A stretch of 64,000 bases of DNA from positions 54,381-118,380 of the forward strand of contig DATIYI010000365.1 of NCBI GenBank assembly GCA_035517695.1, written 5' to 3'. A program made the position numbers and the translations under genes. Within the stretch, counting starts at the first letter, position 1. Every line of letters begins with the position of its first letter. Shown one piece after another: positions 8,137 to 15,476 of this stretch. This stretch comes from DATFVJ01 sp035517695. GTDB lineage: Bacteria; Actinomycetota; Actinomycetes; Streptosporangiales; Streptosporangiaceae. The notes beneath the pieces were generated by a model that had not been told where the DNA came from, ran no database searches, and saw only the letters and a list, made by a program, of their open reading frames with translations.

Positions 8137-9291
8137 TCAGTCCGCGCGGGGGGTGCGCCAGTTGACTGTCGGGCGCAGCACCTCGGTCCGCACGCGGTGG
8201 GCGTATCGTTTGGTGATCTCAAGGAGCGACTCGATCAGGGTGTCGGACAGCAGCTGCGGCTGCAGCCCAAGCTCGATGAGCCTGGTGTGCGCGACGTTGT
8301 AGTGGTGGTTATCGGCTTCCACCCGCGGGTTGTCCACGCACTCGATCGTCACGGGCTCCGGGTTGCACTTGGCGATCGTGTCCGCCATGTCGGAAACGGA
8401 CATCCACTCCGTGATTTGGTTGAAGACCCGGAATTCACCCTGGTCCGCCGGGTTCTCACAGGCGATCTGTATGCAGCGGACCGTGTCGCGGATGTCGATG
8501 ATGCCACGGGTCTGACCACCCTTGCCGTACACGGTCAGCGGATGGCCGAGCACGGCCTGGATACAGAACCTGTTCAGCACCGTGCCGAAGACCGCGTCGT
8601 AGTCGAAGCGGGTCGCGAGCCTGTCATCCATGGCTGTTTGCGGTGTCTGCTGCCCATACACCACCCCCTGGTTCAGGTCGGTGGCCCGAAGTCCCCAGAT
8701 CCGGCAGGCGAACTCGATGTTGTGGCTGTCGTGCACCTTGGACAGGTGGTAGAAGGAGCCCGGCCGCTTCGGGAAAAGCACCCGGTCCTTGCGGCCCTTG
8801 TGCTCGACCTCGAGCCAGCCTTCCTCGATGTCGATGTTGGGGGTGCCGTACTCGCCCATGGTGCCGAGCTTGACCAGGTGGATGTCCGGATCGGTCTCGG
8901 CGATCGCGTACAGCACGTTGAGGTTGCCGATCACATTGTTGGCCTGGGTATAGACGGCGTGCTTGCGATCGATCATCGAATACGGCGCGGCGCGCTGTTC
9001 GGCAAAGTGAACGACAGCGTCGGGGCGGTAGTCCTCAATGATGTGATACGTGAAGTCGGCGTCAGTGAGATCTCCGACATAGCATTCGATGTTTTCCCCT
9101 GTGATCTCACGCCACGTGGTGACACGGGTGCGCAGCGTCTCAATGGGGACTAGGCTCTCAACACCGAGTTCGTGGTCGTACTGCCGTCGCGCAAAGTTGT
9201 CGGCAACAGCCACGTCGTGGCCGGTGTGCGACATGTGCAGTGCCGTCGGCCAACCGAGGTAACCGTCACCGCCCAACACCAAGATCTTCAT
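8137..9291 (-). CDS. UDP-sulfoquinovose synthase homologue (SQD1/Agl3-type SDR)
   Basis: An extended short-chain dehydrogenase of 384 aa. GGDGYLGWP gives the NAD-binding loop. The protein has the hallmarks of SQD1 rather than GalE: FARRQYDHELGVESLVPI, HFAEQRAAPYSMID, VKLGTMGEYGTPNIDIEEG, then FYHLSKVHDSHNIEFACRIWGLRATDLNQGVVYG. The Thr of GTMGEYG and the Tyr/Lys of YHLSK match the SQD1 catalytic residues. Characterised homologues add sulfite to UDP-glucose to give UDP-sulfoquinovose, used for sulfolipid or for protein glycans. No SqdX/SqdB-type glycosyltransferase is adjacent, so the acceptor is unknown. ATG 9291 is the start. Confidence 0.85.
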   Translation of the reverse strand: MKILVLGGDGYLGWPTALHMSHTGHDVAVADNFARRQYDHELGVESLVPIETLRTRVTTWREITGENIECYVGDLTDADFTYHIIEDYRPDAVVHFAEQRAAPYSMIDRKHAVYTQANNVIGNLNVLYAIAETDPDIHLVKLGTMGEYGTPNIDIEEGWLEVEHKGRKDRVLFPKRPGSFYHLSKVHDSHNIEFACRIWGLRATDLNQGVVYGQQTPQTAMDDRLATRFDYDAVFGTVLNRFCIQAVLGHPLTVYGKGGQTRGIIDIRDTVRCIQIACENPADQGEFRVFNQITEWMSVSDMADTIAKCNPEPVTIECVDNPRVEADNHHYNVAHTRLIELGLQPQLLSDTLIESLLEITKRYAHRVRTEVLRPTVNWRTPRAD

Positions 9292-9386
9292 GAAGCTGCT
9301 CCTATTCTCCCCGCGGTCGGTTTCTAACCAAACGCCCAGATTGATCCGCTATTGTCGGTCACCACGACATGTAAGCTGAGGTACCA

Positions 9387-10103
9387 ATGGCACTGGCGTT
9401 GCGCAACGTAGTTCGGGCCGTGCGCGCTCATAGCATGGTCAGGGCGGTGTACGGGTACTGCGTCCGGACCGTGGGCAGGCAGTTCACGCGCTTCGCCATT
9501 GGCGCGGCTCTCGCGCTCGCGACGAGCGAGTTCACGCTCCTGACGTGCCTTGGGCTCCTGAAGCTGTGGCCGACAGTGTCGGCCGCGGTGGCCTGGTTCG
9601 CCGGCGCCGCGGTGAGCTACCTGTTGAGCCGGTGGGCGTGGGAACGGAAGGGCAGGCCGGATCTGCTCAAGGAGACGCTGCCATTCTGGCTGATAGCCGT
9701 CGGCACCATCGCCTTCCTGTCGCTGGCGACAAGCCTGGCGCATCACCTTGCCCTGTCGATGGGGCTGAGGCCGATTCCGCGCCTTGTCTTCGTGGGCACC
9801 GCTTACCTCGCGGCCAACGCGGTGACGTTCCTGTCCAGATTCGCGATCTTCCACTACGTCCTCTTCGCCGACCGGGGTGCCAAAGGCTCCGTACACAGGT
9901 CGGCGGGCTCACCGAGCGTCAAGGCCGCAAGCGACGGCGCATCCGCGGCTGCGCCCGCGGGTGCGCCGTCAGCCACCCCGGCATCCGCGGCGCCACTCGC
10001 GTCAGCGGGGCCAGCCGTACCGGCGGCGCGATCGGCGTCAGCGGCGCGGCGGCGGGCGGCGTCCGCGGGAGAGGAATTAAGATCGACATCGGCGACGCGC
10101 TGA
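9387..10103 (+). CDS. GtrA-family membrane protein with an Ala-rich tail
   Basis: Four hydrophobic segments fit the GtrA fold, a putative flippase or accessory for undecaprenyl-phosphate-linked sugars: FAIGAALALATSEFTLLTCLGLL, VSAAVAWFAGAAVSYLLSRW, FWLIAVGTIAFLSLATSLA and VFVGTAYLAANAVTFLSRFAIF. The fold ends near residue 155. The last ~80 residues are Ala/Ser/Pro low complexity and lie antisense to the equally low-complexity C-terminal tail of the GT2 gene, giving a 250-bp tail-to-tail overlap. GtrA proteins are commonly paired with GT2 dolichyl/undecaprenyl-phosphate glycosyltransferases, which supports the assignment. Confidence 0.8.
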   Translation: MALALRNVVRAVRAHSMVRAVYGYCVRTVGRQFTRFAIGAALALATSEFTLLTCLGLLKLWPTVSAAVAWFAGAAVSYLLSRWAWERKGRPDLLKETLPFWLIAVGTIAFLSLATSLAHHLALSMGLRPIPRLVFVGTAYLAANAVTFLSRFAIFHYVLFADRGAKGSVHRSAGSPSVKAASDGASAAAPAGAPSATPASAAPLASAGPAVPAARSASAARRRAASAGEELRSTSATR

Positions 10104-10894
10104 TGCCGGTGCCGCTCGCGCCACCAGGTGCCGAGAATCACGCCGGCGAACCTGAGGCCGTAGAGCACGTTGTGGCCTTTCTTGCTTTCGCCGACCCTGC
10201 GCCTGCGGATGGTGGCCGGACGCTCCGCGACCCGAAAGCCACCGGCGATCACTCCGATCAGCAACTCAGCCGCCTGGTATTGAGGCTGCTGCAACTGGAT
10301 CGCGCCGGTCACCTCCGCGCGCATCGCTCGCATGCCGAACGACGGATCGGTGACGCGCTGCCCGGTCAGCAGGCTGATCGTCGCGGCGAAGAGCCTGACC
10401 CCGAGCTTGCGCACCGGGTCCCTGGTTTCCTCGCTGCCGAGTGTCCTTGATCCGGTCACGAAGTCCGCGTCGTCAGCGAGCACGGGCTCAAGCAGGCCCT
10501 GCGCGTCGGCCGGGTCGTACTGCCCGTCGGCGTCCGTGGTCACGATGTACCGCGCGCCGCCCTCGCGCGCGAGCCGATAGCCGAGCCGGAGCGCAGCCCC
10601 CTGCCCGCGGTTGACCGGTACGTCGCAGACGAGCGCACCGTGCGCGCCGGCTTCCTTGGCGGTACCGTCGACTGATCCGTCCACGACCACGATGGTCGCC
10701 GTCGCCAGCCCGCAGATGCTCGCCGGGAGTGCCTCGATGACCGGGCCGATCGCTGCCTCCTCGTTGTAGGCCGCGATCACTATGGCCACAGGCGGTAGCA
10801 GTTGCCCGCGTTCGGCGTACTCGGCGGCGAAGTCGCTGGCCGCTGCGTCGTCGACCGACTGACCACCGTAGCGGTCGGCCTCCTGGCTCGTCAC
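9854..10894 (-). CDS. Family 2 glycosyltransferase (polyprenyl-phosphate sugar transferase-like)
   Basis: GT-A fold enzyme: VAIVIAAYNEEAAIGPVIEALP, IVVVDGSVDGT, NRGQGAALRLGYRLAREGGARYIVTTDADGQYDP (the DxD metal site is DAD), DFVTGSRTLG, and DPSFGMRAMRAEVTGAIQL. This resembles dolichyl/undecaprenyl-phosphate glucose or mannose synthases that charge a lipid carrier at the inner membrane face. No C-terminal membrane segments are present. Residues beyond ~265 are Ala/Asp/Gly low complexity and antisense to the GtrA tail. GTG 10894 overlaps the stop of the upstream epimerase (GTGA), so the two are co-translated. Confidence 0.87.
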   Translation of the reverse strand: MTSQEADRYGGQSVDDAAASDFAAEYAERGQLLPPVAIVIAAYNEEAAIGPVIEALPASICGLATATIVVVDGSVDGTAKEAGAHGALVCDVPVNRGQGAALRLGYRLAREGGARYIVTTDADGQYDPADAQGLLEPVLADDADFVTGSRTLGSEETRDPVRKLGVRLFAATISLLTGQRVTDPSFGMRAMRAEVTGAIQLQQPQYQAAELLIGVIAGGFRVAERPATIRRRRVGESKKGHNVLYGLRFAGVILGTWWRERHRHQRVADVDLNSSPADAARRRAADADRAAGTAGPADASGAADAGVADGAPAGAAADAPSLAALTLGEPADLCTEPLAPRSAKRT

Positions 10895-11868
10895 TTCGCT
10901 GCCCCCGCTGCTATGGGGGGGCCGTGCCCGTTGCGGCTGAGCACGGCCCGATCTGCCGCGAACTCAGGCCACACCGTTGCCAGGCCGGACTCGAGGTCGT
11001 AGGCCGGCTCGTAGCCGATCGCACCTGCCACGGCGATGTCGACGAGCACCGCGGGCATTTCGCCCGGTTTGGGCGGTACGTGCCGCGCCGGAATTGGCGC
11101 CCCAGTGACTCGCCGCGCGACTGCAAGGATCTCGTTCACCGAGTCGGACTTGCCGGAGGCGAGGATGAGCGGGCCCGCGTAGCCAGCCCGCCAGGCGGTG
11201 CGGAGCCCCTGCACGATGTCATCGACGTGCACCAGATCACGCAGTTGGCAGCCGTCACCGTAGATGTCGACTCCCGTGCCTGATCTCGCGGCGCGCATCA
11301 GCCGCGGCACGAAGCTGTCCTTGGCGGCCATTCCCGGGCCGTAGACGTTCGAGAACCGCAGCGAGCAACCGTTAATGCCGTATGCGGCCGTGTAGGCGCT
11401 GAGCAGCATCTCCGCGGCGGCTTTGGTCGCGCCGTACGGGGTCAGCGGGCGAAGCGGAGTCCGCTCCGTGATGACGTCGCGGCCGACGTCGCCTGCTACG
11501 GCGTTCGTGGATGCGAACATGAACGTGCCGACTTCGTGCGCCCGGGACAGTTCCAGGAGGTTCGCCGTGACCGCGACGTTGACCTCGTAGGTTGCTGCCG
11601 GGTCTGCGACGGAACGGAGCACGGATGTCAGAGCCGCGAGGTGGATGACCACGTCGGTGCCCGCGTCCAGGGCCCGCGCTGCGACGTCCGGGTCCCGCAG
11701 GTCGCCGAGCACCATCCTGATGTCACCACGCACGACGCCGTCAGGGAAAGGCTGCTTGTCGGCGACCGTTACATCGGCCCCGCATTCGAGCAGCGTGCTC
11801 ACGACCCGGCGGCCGATGAAACCAGCTCCACCGGTCACGAGCACACGGGAACAACCTGGATCCGCCAT
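10891..11868 (-). CDS. NAD-dependent nucleotide-sugar epimerase/dehydratase
   Basis: Extended SDR of ~325 aa: VLVTGGAGFIGRRVVSTLL (NAD loop), DVVIHLAALTSV, and a catalytic YGATKAAAEM (YxxxK), followed by SLRFSNVYGPG and RDLVHVDDIVQG, typical of GalE/RmlB-like sugar enzymes. The exact substrate cannot be assigned. ATG 11868 is preferred because GGAG sits 6 nt upstream. An in-frame GTG at 11892 is an alternative. Overlap with the GT2 gene and proximity to the SQD1-like and GtrA genes suggest a small surface-glycan module. Confidence 0.85.
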   Translation of the reverse strand: MADPGCSRVLVTGGAGFIGRRVVSTLLECGADVTVADKQPFPDGVVRGDIRMVLGDLRDPDVAARALDAGTDVVIHLAALTSVLRSVADPAATYEVNVAVTANLLELSRAHEVGTFMFASTNAVAGDVGRDVITERTPLRPLTPYGATKAAAEMLLSAYTAAYGINGCSLRFSNVYGPGMAAKDSFVPRLMRAARSGTGVDIYGDGCQLRDLVHVDDIVQGLRTAWRAGYAGPLILASGKSDSVNEILAVARRVTGAPIPARHVPPKPGEMPAVLVDIAVAGAIGYEPAYDLESGLATVWPEFAADRAVLSRNGHGPPIAAGAAK

Positions 11869-12339
11869 GCACGCTCCATTCACACAGGTCACAATGTGAC
11901 AGGTTGTCTCAGTACTACCGCTACTTCCTACCAGGCCGACCTGAGAACTCCCTGCCAGAATGCTGAACGTCCGGCGGCGTCTGCCGGAGGCGCGCCGTCT
12001 CGCTTCGGCGCGCGAGCAGGGATTATGCTGCGCACTTCGTACGTGCGACGCCGACGATACGGCGGCTCAGACGTTTGGGCATCGTAGTGTCCGCAATAGT
12101 GCGAAACTCCTGTCCGGCGACGAATTTGGGGCAATGCAACTTCGGGCAATGCGGGGATGCAGAGCGCCGTGTGCCCGCGCATGGCGTGCCCGCCCGCCCG
12201 GCCTGAGGACGTCGGCCCCAGTCCAGCATTGCCTGCTTCAAGTATGCACGATCTTGGCACGGCAGCAGGCTGTATGCGCTGGTAGGAGGCTGTGAGTTCG
12301 CTGATGGTCTTGCCGGGCTACAGCCATCTGGTCCCATGT
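11869..12339. other. Intergenic region, no confident gene
   Basis: About 470 nt between the divergent epimerase and the cobalamin-controlled operon. Short open frames exist on both strands but show no recognisable protein, good RBS or codon bias. It must contain the epimerase promoter and that of the riboswitch transcript. Confidence 0.55.
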
Positions 12340-12500
12340 GTCATGCTGGGAAATCGGCGAGTCAGCGGAGGAACCCGGTGTGAGTCCGGGGCTGTCGCGC
12401 AACTGTGACCGGGGAGCGAACCCCTACGGCGCCACTGCCGCGCAGCGGTGGGAAGGCGGGGCGAGCCTTGATCCGGGAGCCAGGAGACTCCGGCCGCCGA
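12340..12500 (+). promoter_or_regulatory. Cobalamin (AdoCbl) riboswitch
   Basis: Conserved elements occur in order: GGAGGAACCCGGTGTGAGTC around 12367-12386, the CGCAACTGTGACC segment (12396-12408), and a B12-box-like AGCCAGGAGAC ending at 12488 followed by TCCGGCC. CGGCGAGTC (12355-12363) can pair imperfectly with GACTCCGGCCG (12486-12496) as the closing P1 stem. It ends ~50 nt before the chelatase ATG, with an AAAGGATGAG Shine-Dalgarno region between. Ligand binding would be expected to repress the cobalamin operon, probably at translation, since no clear U-tract terminator is visible. Confidence 0.9.
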
Positions 12501-12546
12501 TTGGAGCCACCTTCGGGCGCGAGACCCGGGGAAAGGATGAGATGGC

Positions 12547-14877
12547 ATGCCTGACGCAGTAGCGGCCTCCGATACCGTGGCCGGGTCGGCCAGGGGTGCG
12601 GTGCGGGGTGCGGGAGCTGTGCCCGGGACCGCGCTTTACCCGTTCAGTTCCATCGTCGGAATGGACGATCTCAAACTCGCCTTGCTGCTTAACGCGGTCT
12701 CACCAGGCGTCGGCGGTGTACTGGTCCGGGGTGAGAAAGGAACCGCGAAGTCCACGGTGGTTCGCGGGCTCGCGGAACTGCTGCCGCCGATCGCCGTCAT
12801 CGCGGGGTGCAGGTTTTCTTGTGATCCCGATACCCCCGATCCCGCATGCCCGGATGGCCCGCACCCGGTGGGCGCACCGGCCCGCCAGCGGCGCGCGCGC
12901 CTCGCCGAGCTTCCTGTCGGCGCCACTGAGGACCGGCTCCTCGGCTCACTGGACATCGAGCGTGCCCTGACCGAGGGCGTCACGGCCTATGAGCCAGGCC
13001 TGCTCGCCGCCGCGCACCGCGGCCTGCTATACGTCGACGAAGTCAACCTGCTCCACGATCACCTCGTCGACCTGCTGCTCGACGCGGCAGCCCTCGGCAG
13101 GTGTTACGTGGAGCGTGAGGGTGTCTCGGTCGCGCACGCGGCGAGGTTCCTGCTCGTCGGCACGATGAACCCGGAGGAGGGCGAGCTTCGCCCCCAACTG
13201 CTCGACAGGTTCGGCCTCACTGTTGCGGTCACGGCGACCCGCGATGCCGCGGAGCGGGCGGAGGTGGTCAGGCGGCGGCTGGCTTACGATGGCGACCCGG
13301 CTGGCTTTGCCGCTGGGTGGGCTGCCGATACCGAACGTCTCGCGCGGCGGATTTCCGACGCCCGGATGCGGCTTCCCGCGGTGCGGCTCCCAGAAGCCGT
13401 GCTGCGGCAGATCTGCGCCGTGTGTGGTGCGTTCGACGTCGACGGGCTCCGCGCCGACCTCGTCACCGCCCGCGCCGCGATGGCGCTCGCCGCGTGGCAC
13501 GGCCGCGATGCGGTTAACGGCGACGACGTGCGGCAGGCAGCCAGGCTCGCGCTGCCGCACCGGCGCCGCCGGGACCCGTTCGACGCACCCGGCCTCGACG
13601 AGGAGGCGCTTGACGAGGCCCTGCGCCAGGCGGGCGAGGCCATAGGCGACGGTGGCGATCCCGGCGGCGGACCCGACCGCCCGGGCGGCGGTGCCAGACC
13701 TGGCCGGCCGTCGGGCACGGATGCGATCAACGGCCCTGGCGCCGGGGCGCAGGCGGGGGTCGGCGCCGGGCCGCACCGCCACGCGGAGCCGTCAGCCGAT
13801 GGCGCGTGCCCGGATGGGGCCGGGCCGGGCCATTCCGGCGCCCAGTCTCGTGCCCGGCCCGGTGCCGGGTCCGACGGCTGGCAAGCCGACATTGGCGTGC
13901 CGGACGGCTCCGCTGTGCCAGCTGGCTCCGCTGTACCAAATGGATCCGCTGTGCAAGGTGGCTCGGCCGTGCCCAGGCCGGGCGGCTCCGGTCACACGTC
14001 GCCGCACGACGCCGCGCCCAGCACCGTCGCGCCGTCGGGCGCGCTGTTCCGGCCGCGCGCCTTTACCATCCCTGGTGTCGGCGCGGGCGCACCCGGCCGC
14101 CGCAGCGCCGCCCGCATTCCGCGGGGGAGGCTCGCCGGGGCGCGGATGCCGCGCGGCAAGATCACGGCGGTGCACCTGCCCGCGACGCTGCGAGCCGCCG
14201 CACCTCATCAACGTGCCAGGGGCTGGCGGCCAGCCTTGCGCCGGCCGCTACGGCTCGCCCGGTCCGATCTTCGTGAGGCCGTCCGCCATGGCAGAGAGGG
14301 CAATCTGGTTCTGTTCGCCGTGGACGCGAGCGGCTCGATGGCGGCCAGGCAGCGCATGCGAGCGGTCAAAGGCGCCGTGCTGTCCCTGCTGCTCGACGCG
14401 TACCAGCGCAGGGACAAGGTCGGAATGATCAGCTTTCGGGCTGGCGCGGCGCAGTTGCTGCTGCCGCCGACCTCCTCGGTGGAAGCGGGGGCGCGGCGGC
14501 TGGCCGAGTTGCCTTCTGGTGGCCGCACGCCGCTCGCCGCGGGTCTGATTCGGTCGGCTGAGGTCCTCGCCGCCGAGAGGCTGCGCGATCCAGGCCGCCG
14601 CCCGCTGCTCGTGGTTGTCACCGACGGGCGCGACACCTGCGGCGAGCCGGGCGCGGTGCTTCGGGCCGCGGCACTGCTTCGCGGCGTGGCGAGCGTCGTC
14701 GTGGACTGCGAATCTGGGCCGGTGCGGCTGGGGCTCGCCGCGGGTCTGGCCGCTGCCCTCGGCGGCGGGCTGATCAGGCTCGACGAACTTGCCGCAGGCG
14801 GGCTCGCGGCGACGGTCAGGGACACGCGGGCCGCTGCCGCCCCGGGTTCCGCCAGAGCCAAGGGCAGGGCCGCCTGA
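12547..14877 (+). CDS. Fused AAA+/VWA magnesium- or cobalto-chelatase subunit
   Basis: A ChlI-ChlD-type fusion of 776 aa that energises metal insertion together with a large CobN-type subunit (not in this window). The N-terminal AAA+ module has Walker A GEKGTAKS, a Walker B region GLLYVDEVNLLHDHLVDLLLDA and TMNPEEGELRPQLLDRFG. A C-terminal VWA domain has the MIDAS motif DASGSM and later TDGRD. Between them (~residues 375-500) is a Gly/Pro/Ala linker with 18-bp DNA repeats encoding GSAVP-like units. It is first under the riboswitch, and its stop overlaps the cobO start by one base. Cobalt specificity is inferred from context. Confidence 0.88.
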   Translation: MPDAVAASDTVAGSARGAVRGAGAVPGTALYPFSSIVGMDDLKLALLLNAVSPGVGGVLVRGEKGTAKSTVVRGLAELLPPIAVIAGCRFSCDPDTPDPACPDGPHPVGAPARQRRARLAELPVGATEDRLLGSLDIERALTEGVTAYEPGLLAAAHRGLLYVDEVNLLHDHLVDLLLDAAALGRCYVEREGVSVAHAARFLLVGTMNPEEGELRPQLLDRFGLTVAVTATRDAAERAEVVRRRLAYDGDPAGFAAGWAADTERLARRISDARMRLPAVRLPEAVLRQICAVCGAFDVDGLRADLVTARAAMALAAWHGRDAVNGDDVRQAARLALPHRRRRDPFDAPGLDEEALDEALRQAGEAIGDGGDPGGGPDRPGGGARPGRPSGTDAINGPGAGAQAGVGAGPHRHAEPSADGACPDGAGPGHSGAQSRARPGAGSDGWQADIGVPDGSAVPAGSAVPNGSAVQGGSAVPRPGGSGHTSPHDAAPSTVAPSGALFRPRAFTIPGVGAGAPGRRSAARIPRGRLAGARMPRGKITAVHLPATLRAAAPHQRARGWRPALRRPLRLARSDLREAVRHGREGNLVLFAVDASGSMAARQRMRAVKGAVLSLLLDAYQRRDKVGMISFRAGAAQLLLPPTSSVEAGARRLAELPSGGRTPLAAGLIRSAEVLAAERLRDPGRRPLLVVVTDGRDTCGEPGAVLRAAALLRGVASVVVDCESGPVRLGLAAGLAAALGGGLIRLDELAAGGLAATVRDTRAAAAPGSARAKGRAA

Positions 14878-15476
14878 TGCCGCAGGGGAAGCCGGCCCAC
14901 GTGCCGGGCGACGGCCTCACCACGCGGCAGCGCAGGAACCGCCCGCTGGTGATCGTCCATACCGGACCAGGCAAGGGCAAGTCCACGGCAGCGTTCGGCC
15001 TCGCGCTTCGCGCCTGGAACCAGGGCTGGCCTGTCGGGGTGTTCCAGTTCGTCAAGTCGGCGAAGTGGCGGGTGGGCGAGGAGCGAGCGCTGCGCACGCT
15101 CGACGACAGCGGTGCGGGCGGCACGGTGACCTGGAACAAGATGGGGGAGGGCTGGTCGTGGATCCAGCGGGATGCGGGCGGGGACCACGCTCAGCATGCC
15201 GCGGAGGGCTGGGCACAGATCACGCGTGACCTGGCCGCGCAGACGTACCGTATGTACGTCCTCGATGAGTTCACCTACCCCATCACGTGGGGCTGGGTCG
15301 ATGTGGACCAGGTGATCGGTGTGCTGGCTGACCGGCCAGGCGAGCAGCATGTGGTGATCACGGGTCGGGAAGCGCACCCGCGACTGCTGGAGTTCGCCGA
15401 CCTCGTCACGGAGATGACCAAGGTAAAGCATCCGATGGACGCCGGCCAGAAGGGCCAGAAGGGGATCGAGTGGTGA
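14877..15476 (+). CDS. cobO: Cob(I)yrinic acid a,c-diamide adenosyltransferase
   Basis: Transfers the 5'-deoxyadenosyl group from ATP to the corrinoid cobalt. The 199-aa product has the CobO/BtuR P-loop TGPGKGKSTAAFGLALRA near the N-terminus, VYVLDEF-type strand MYVLDEFTYPITWGWVD, VVITGREAHPRLLEFADLVTEM, and the C-terminal KHPMDAGQKGQKGIEW that closes over the nucleotide. ATG 14877 shares its A with the preceding TGA. The stop overlaps the cobB start. Confidence 0.95.
   Translation: MPQGKPAHVPGDGLTTRQRRNRPLVIVHTGPGKGKSTAAFGLALRAWNQGWPVGVFQFVKSAKWRVGEERALRTLDDSGAGGTVTWNKMGEGWSWIQRDAGGDHAQHAAEGWAQITRDLAAQTYRMYVLDEFTYPITWGWVDVDQVIGVLADRPGEQHVVITGREAHPRLLEFADLVTEMTKVKHPMDAGQKGQKGIEW

Noticed and set aside
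8059..9153. Open frame opposite the SQD1-like gene
   Set aside because: No recognisable motif; the opposite strand matches a family end to end.
11928..12260. 110-codon minus-strand frame upstream of the riboswitch
   Set aside because: No plausible RBS or domain; composition resembles shadow frames.
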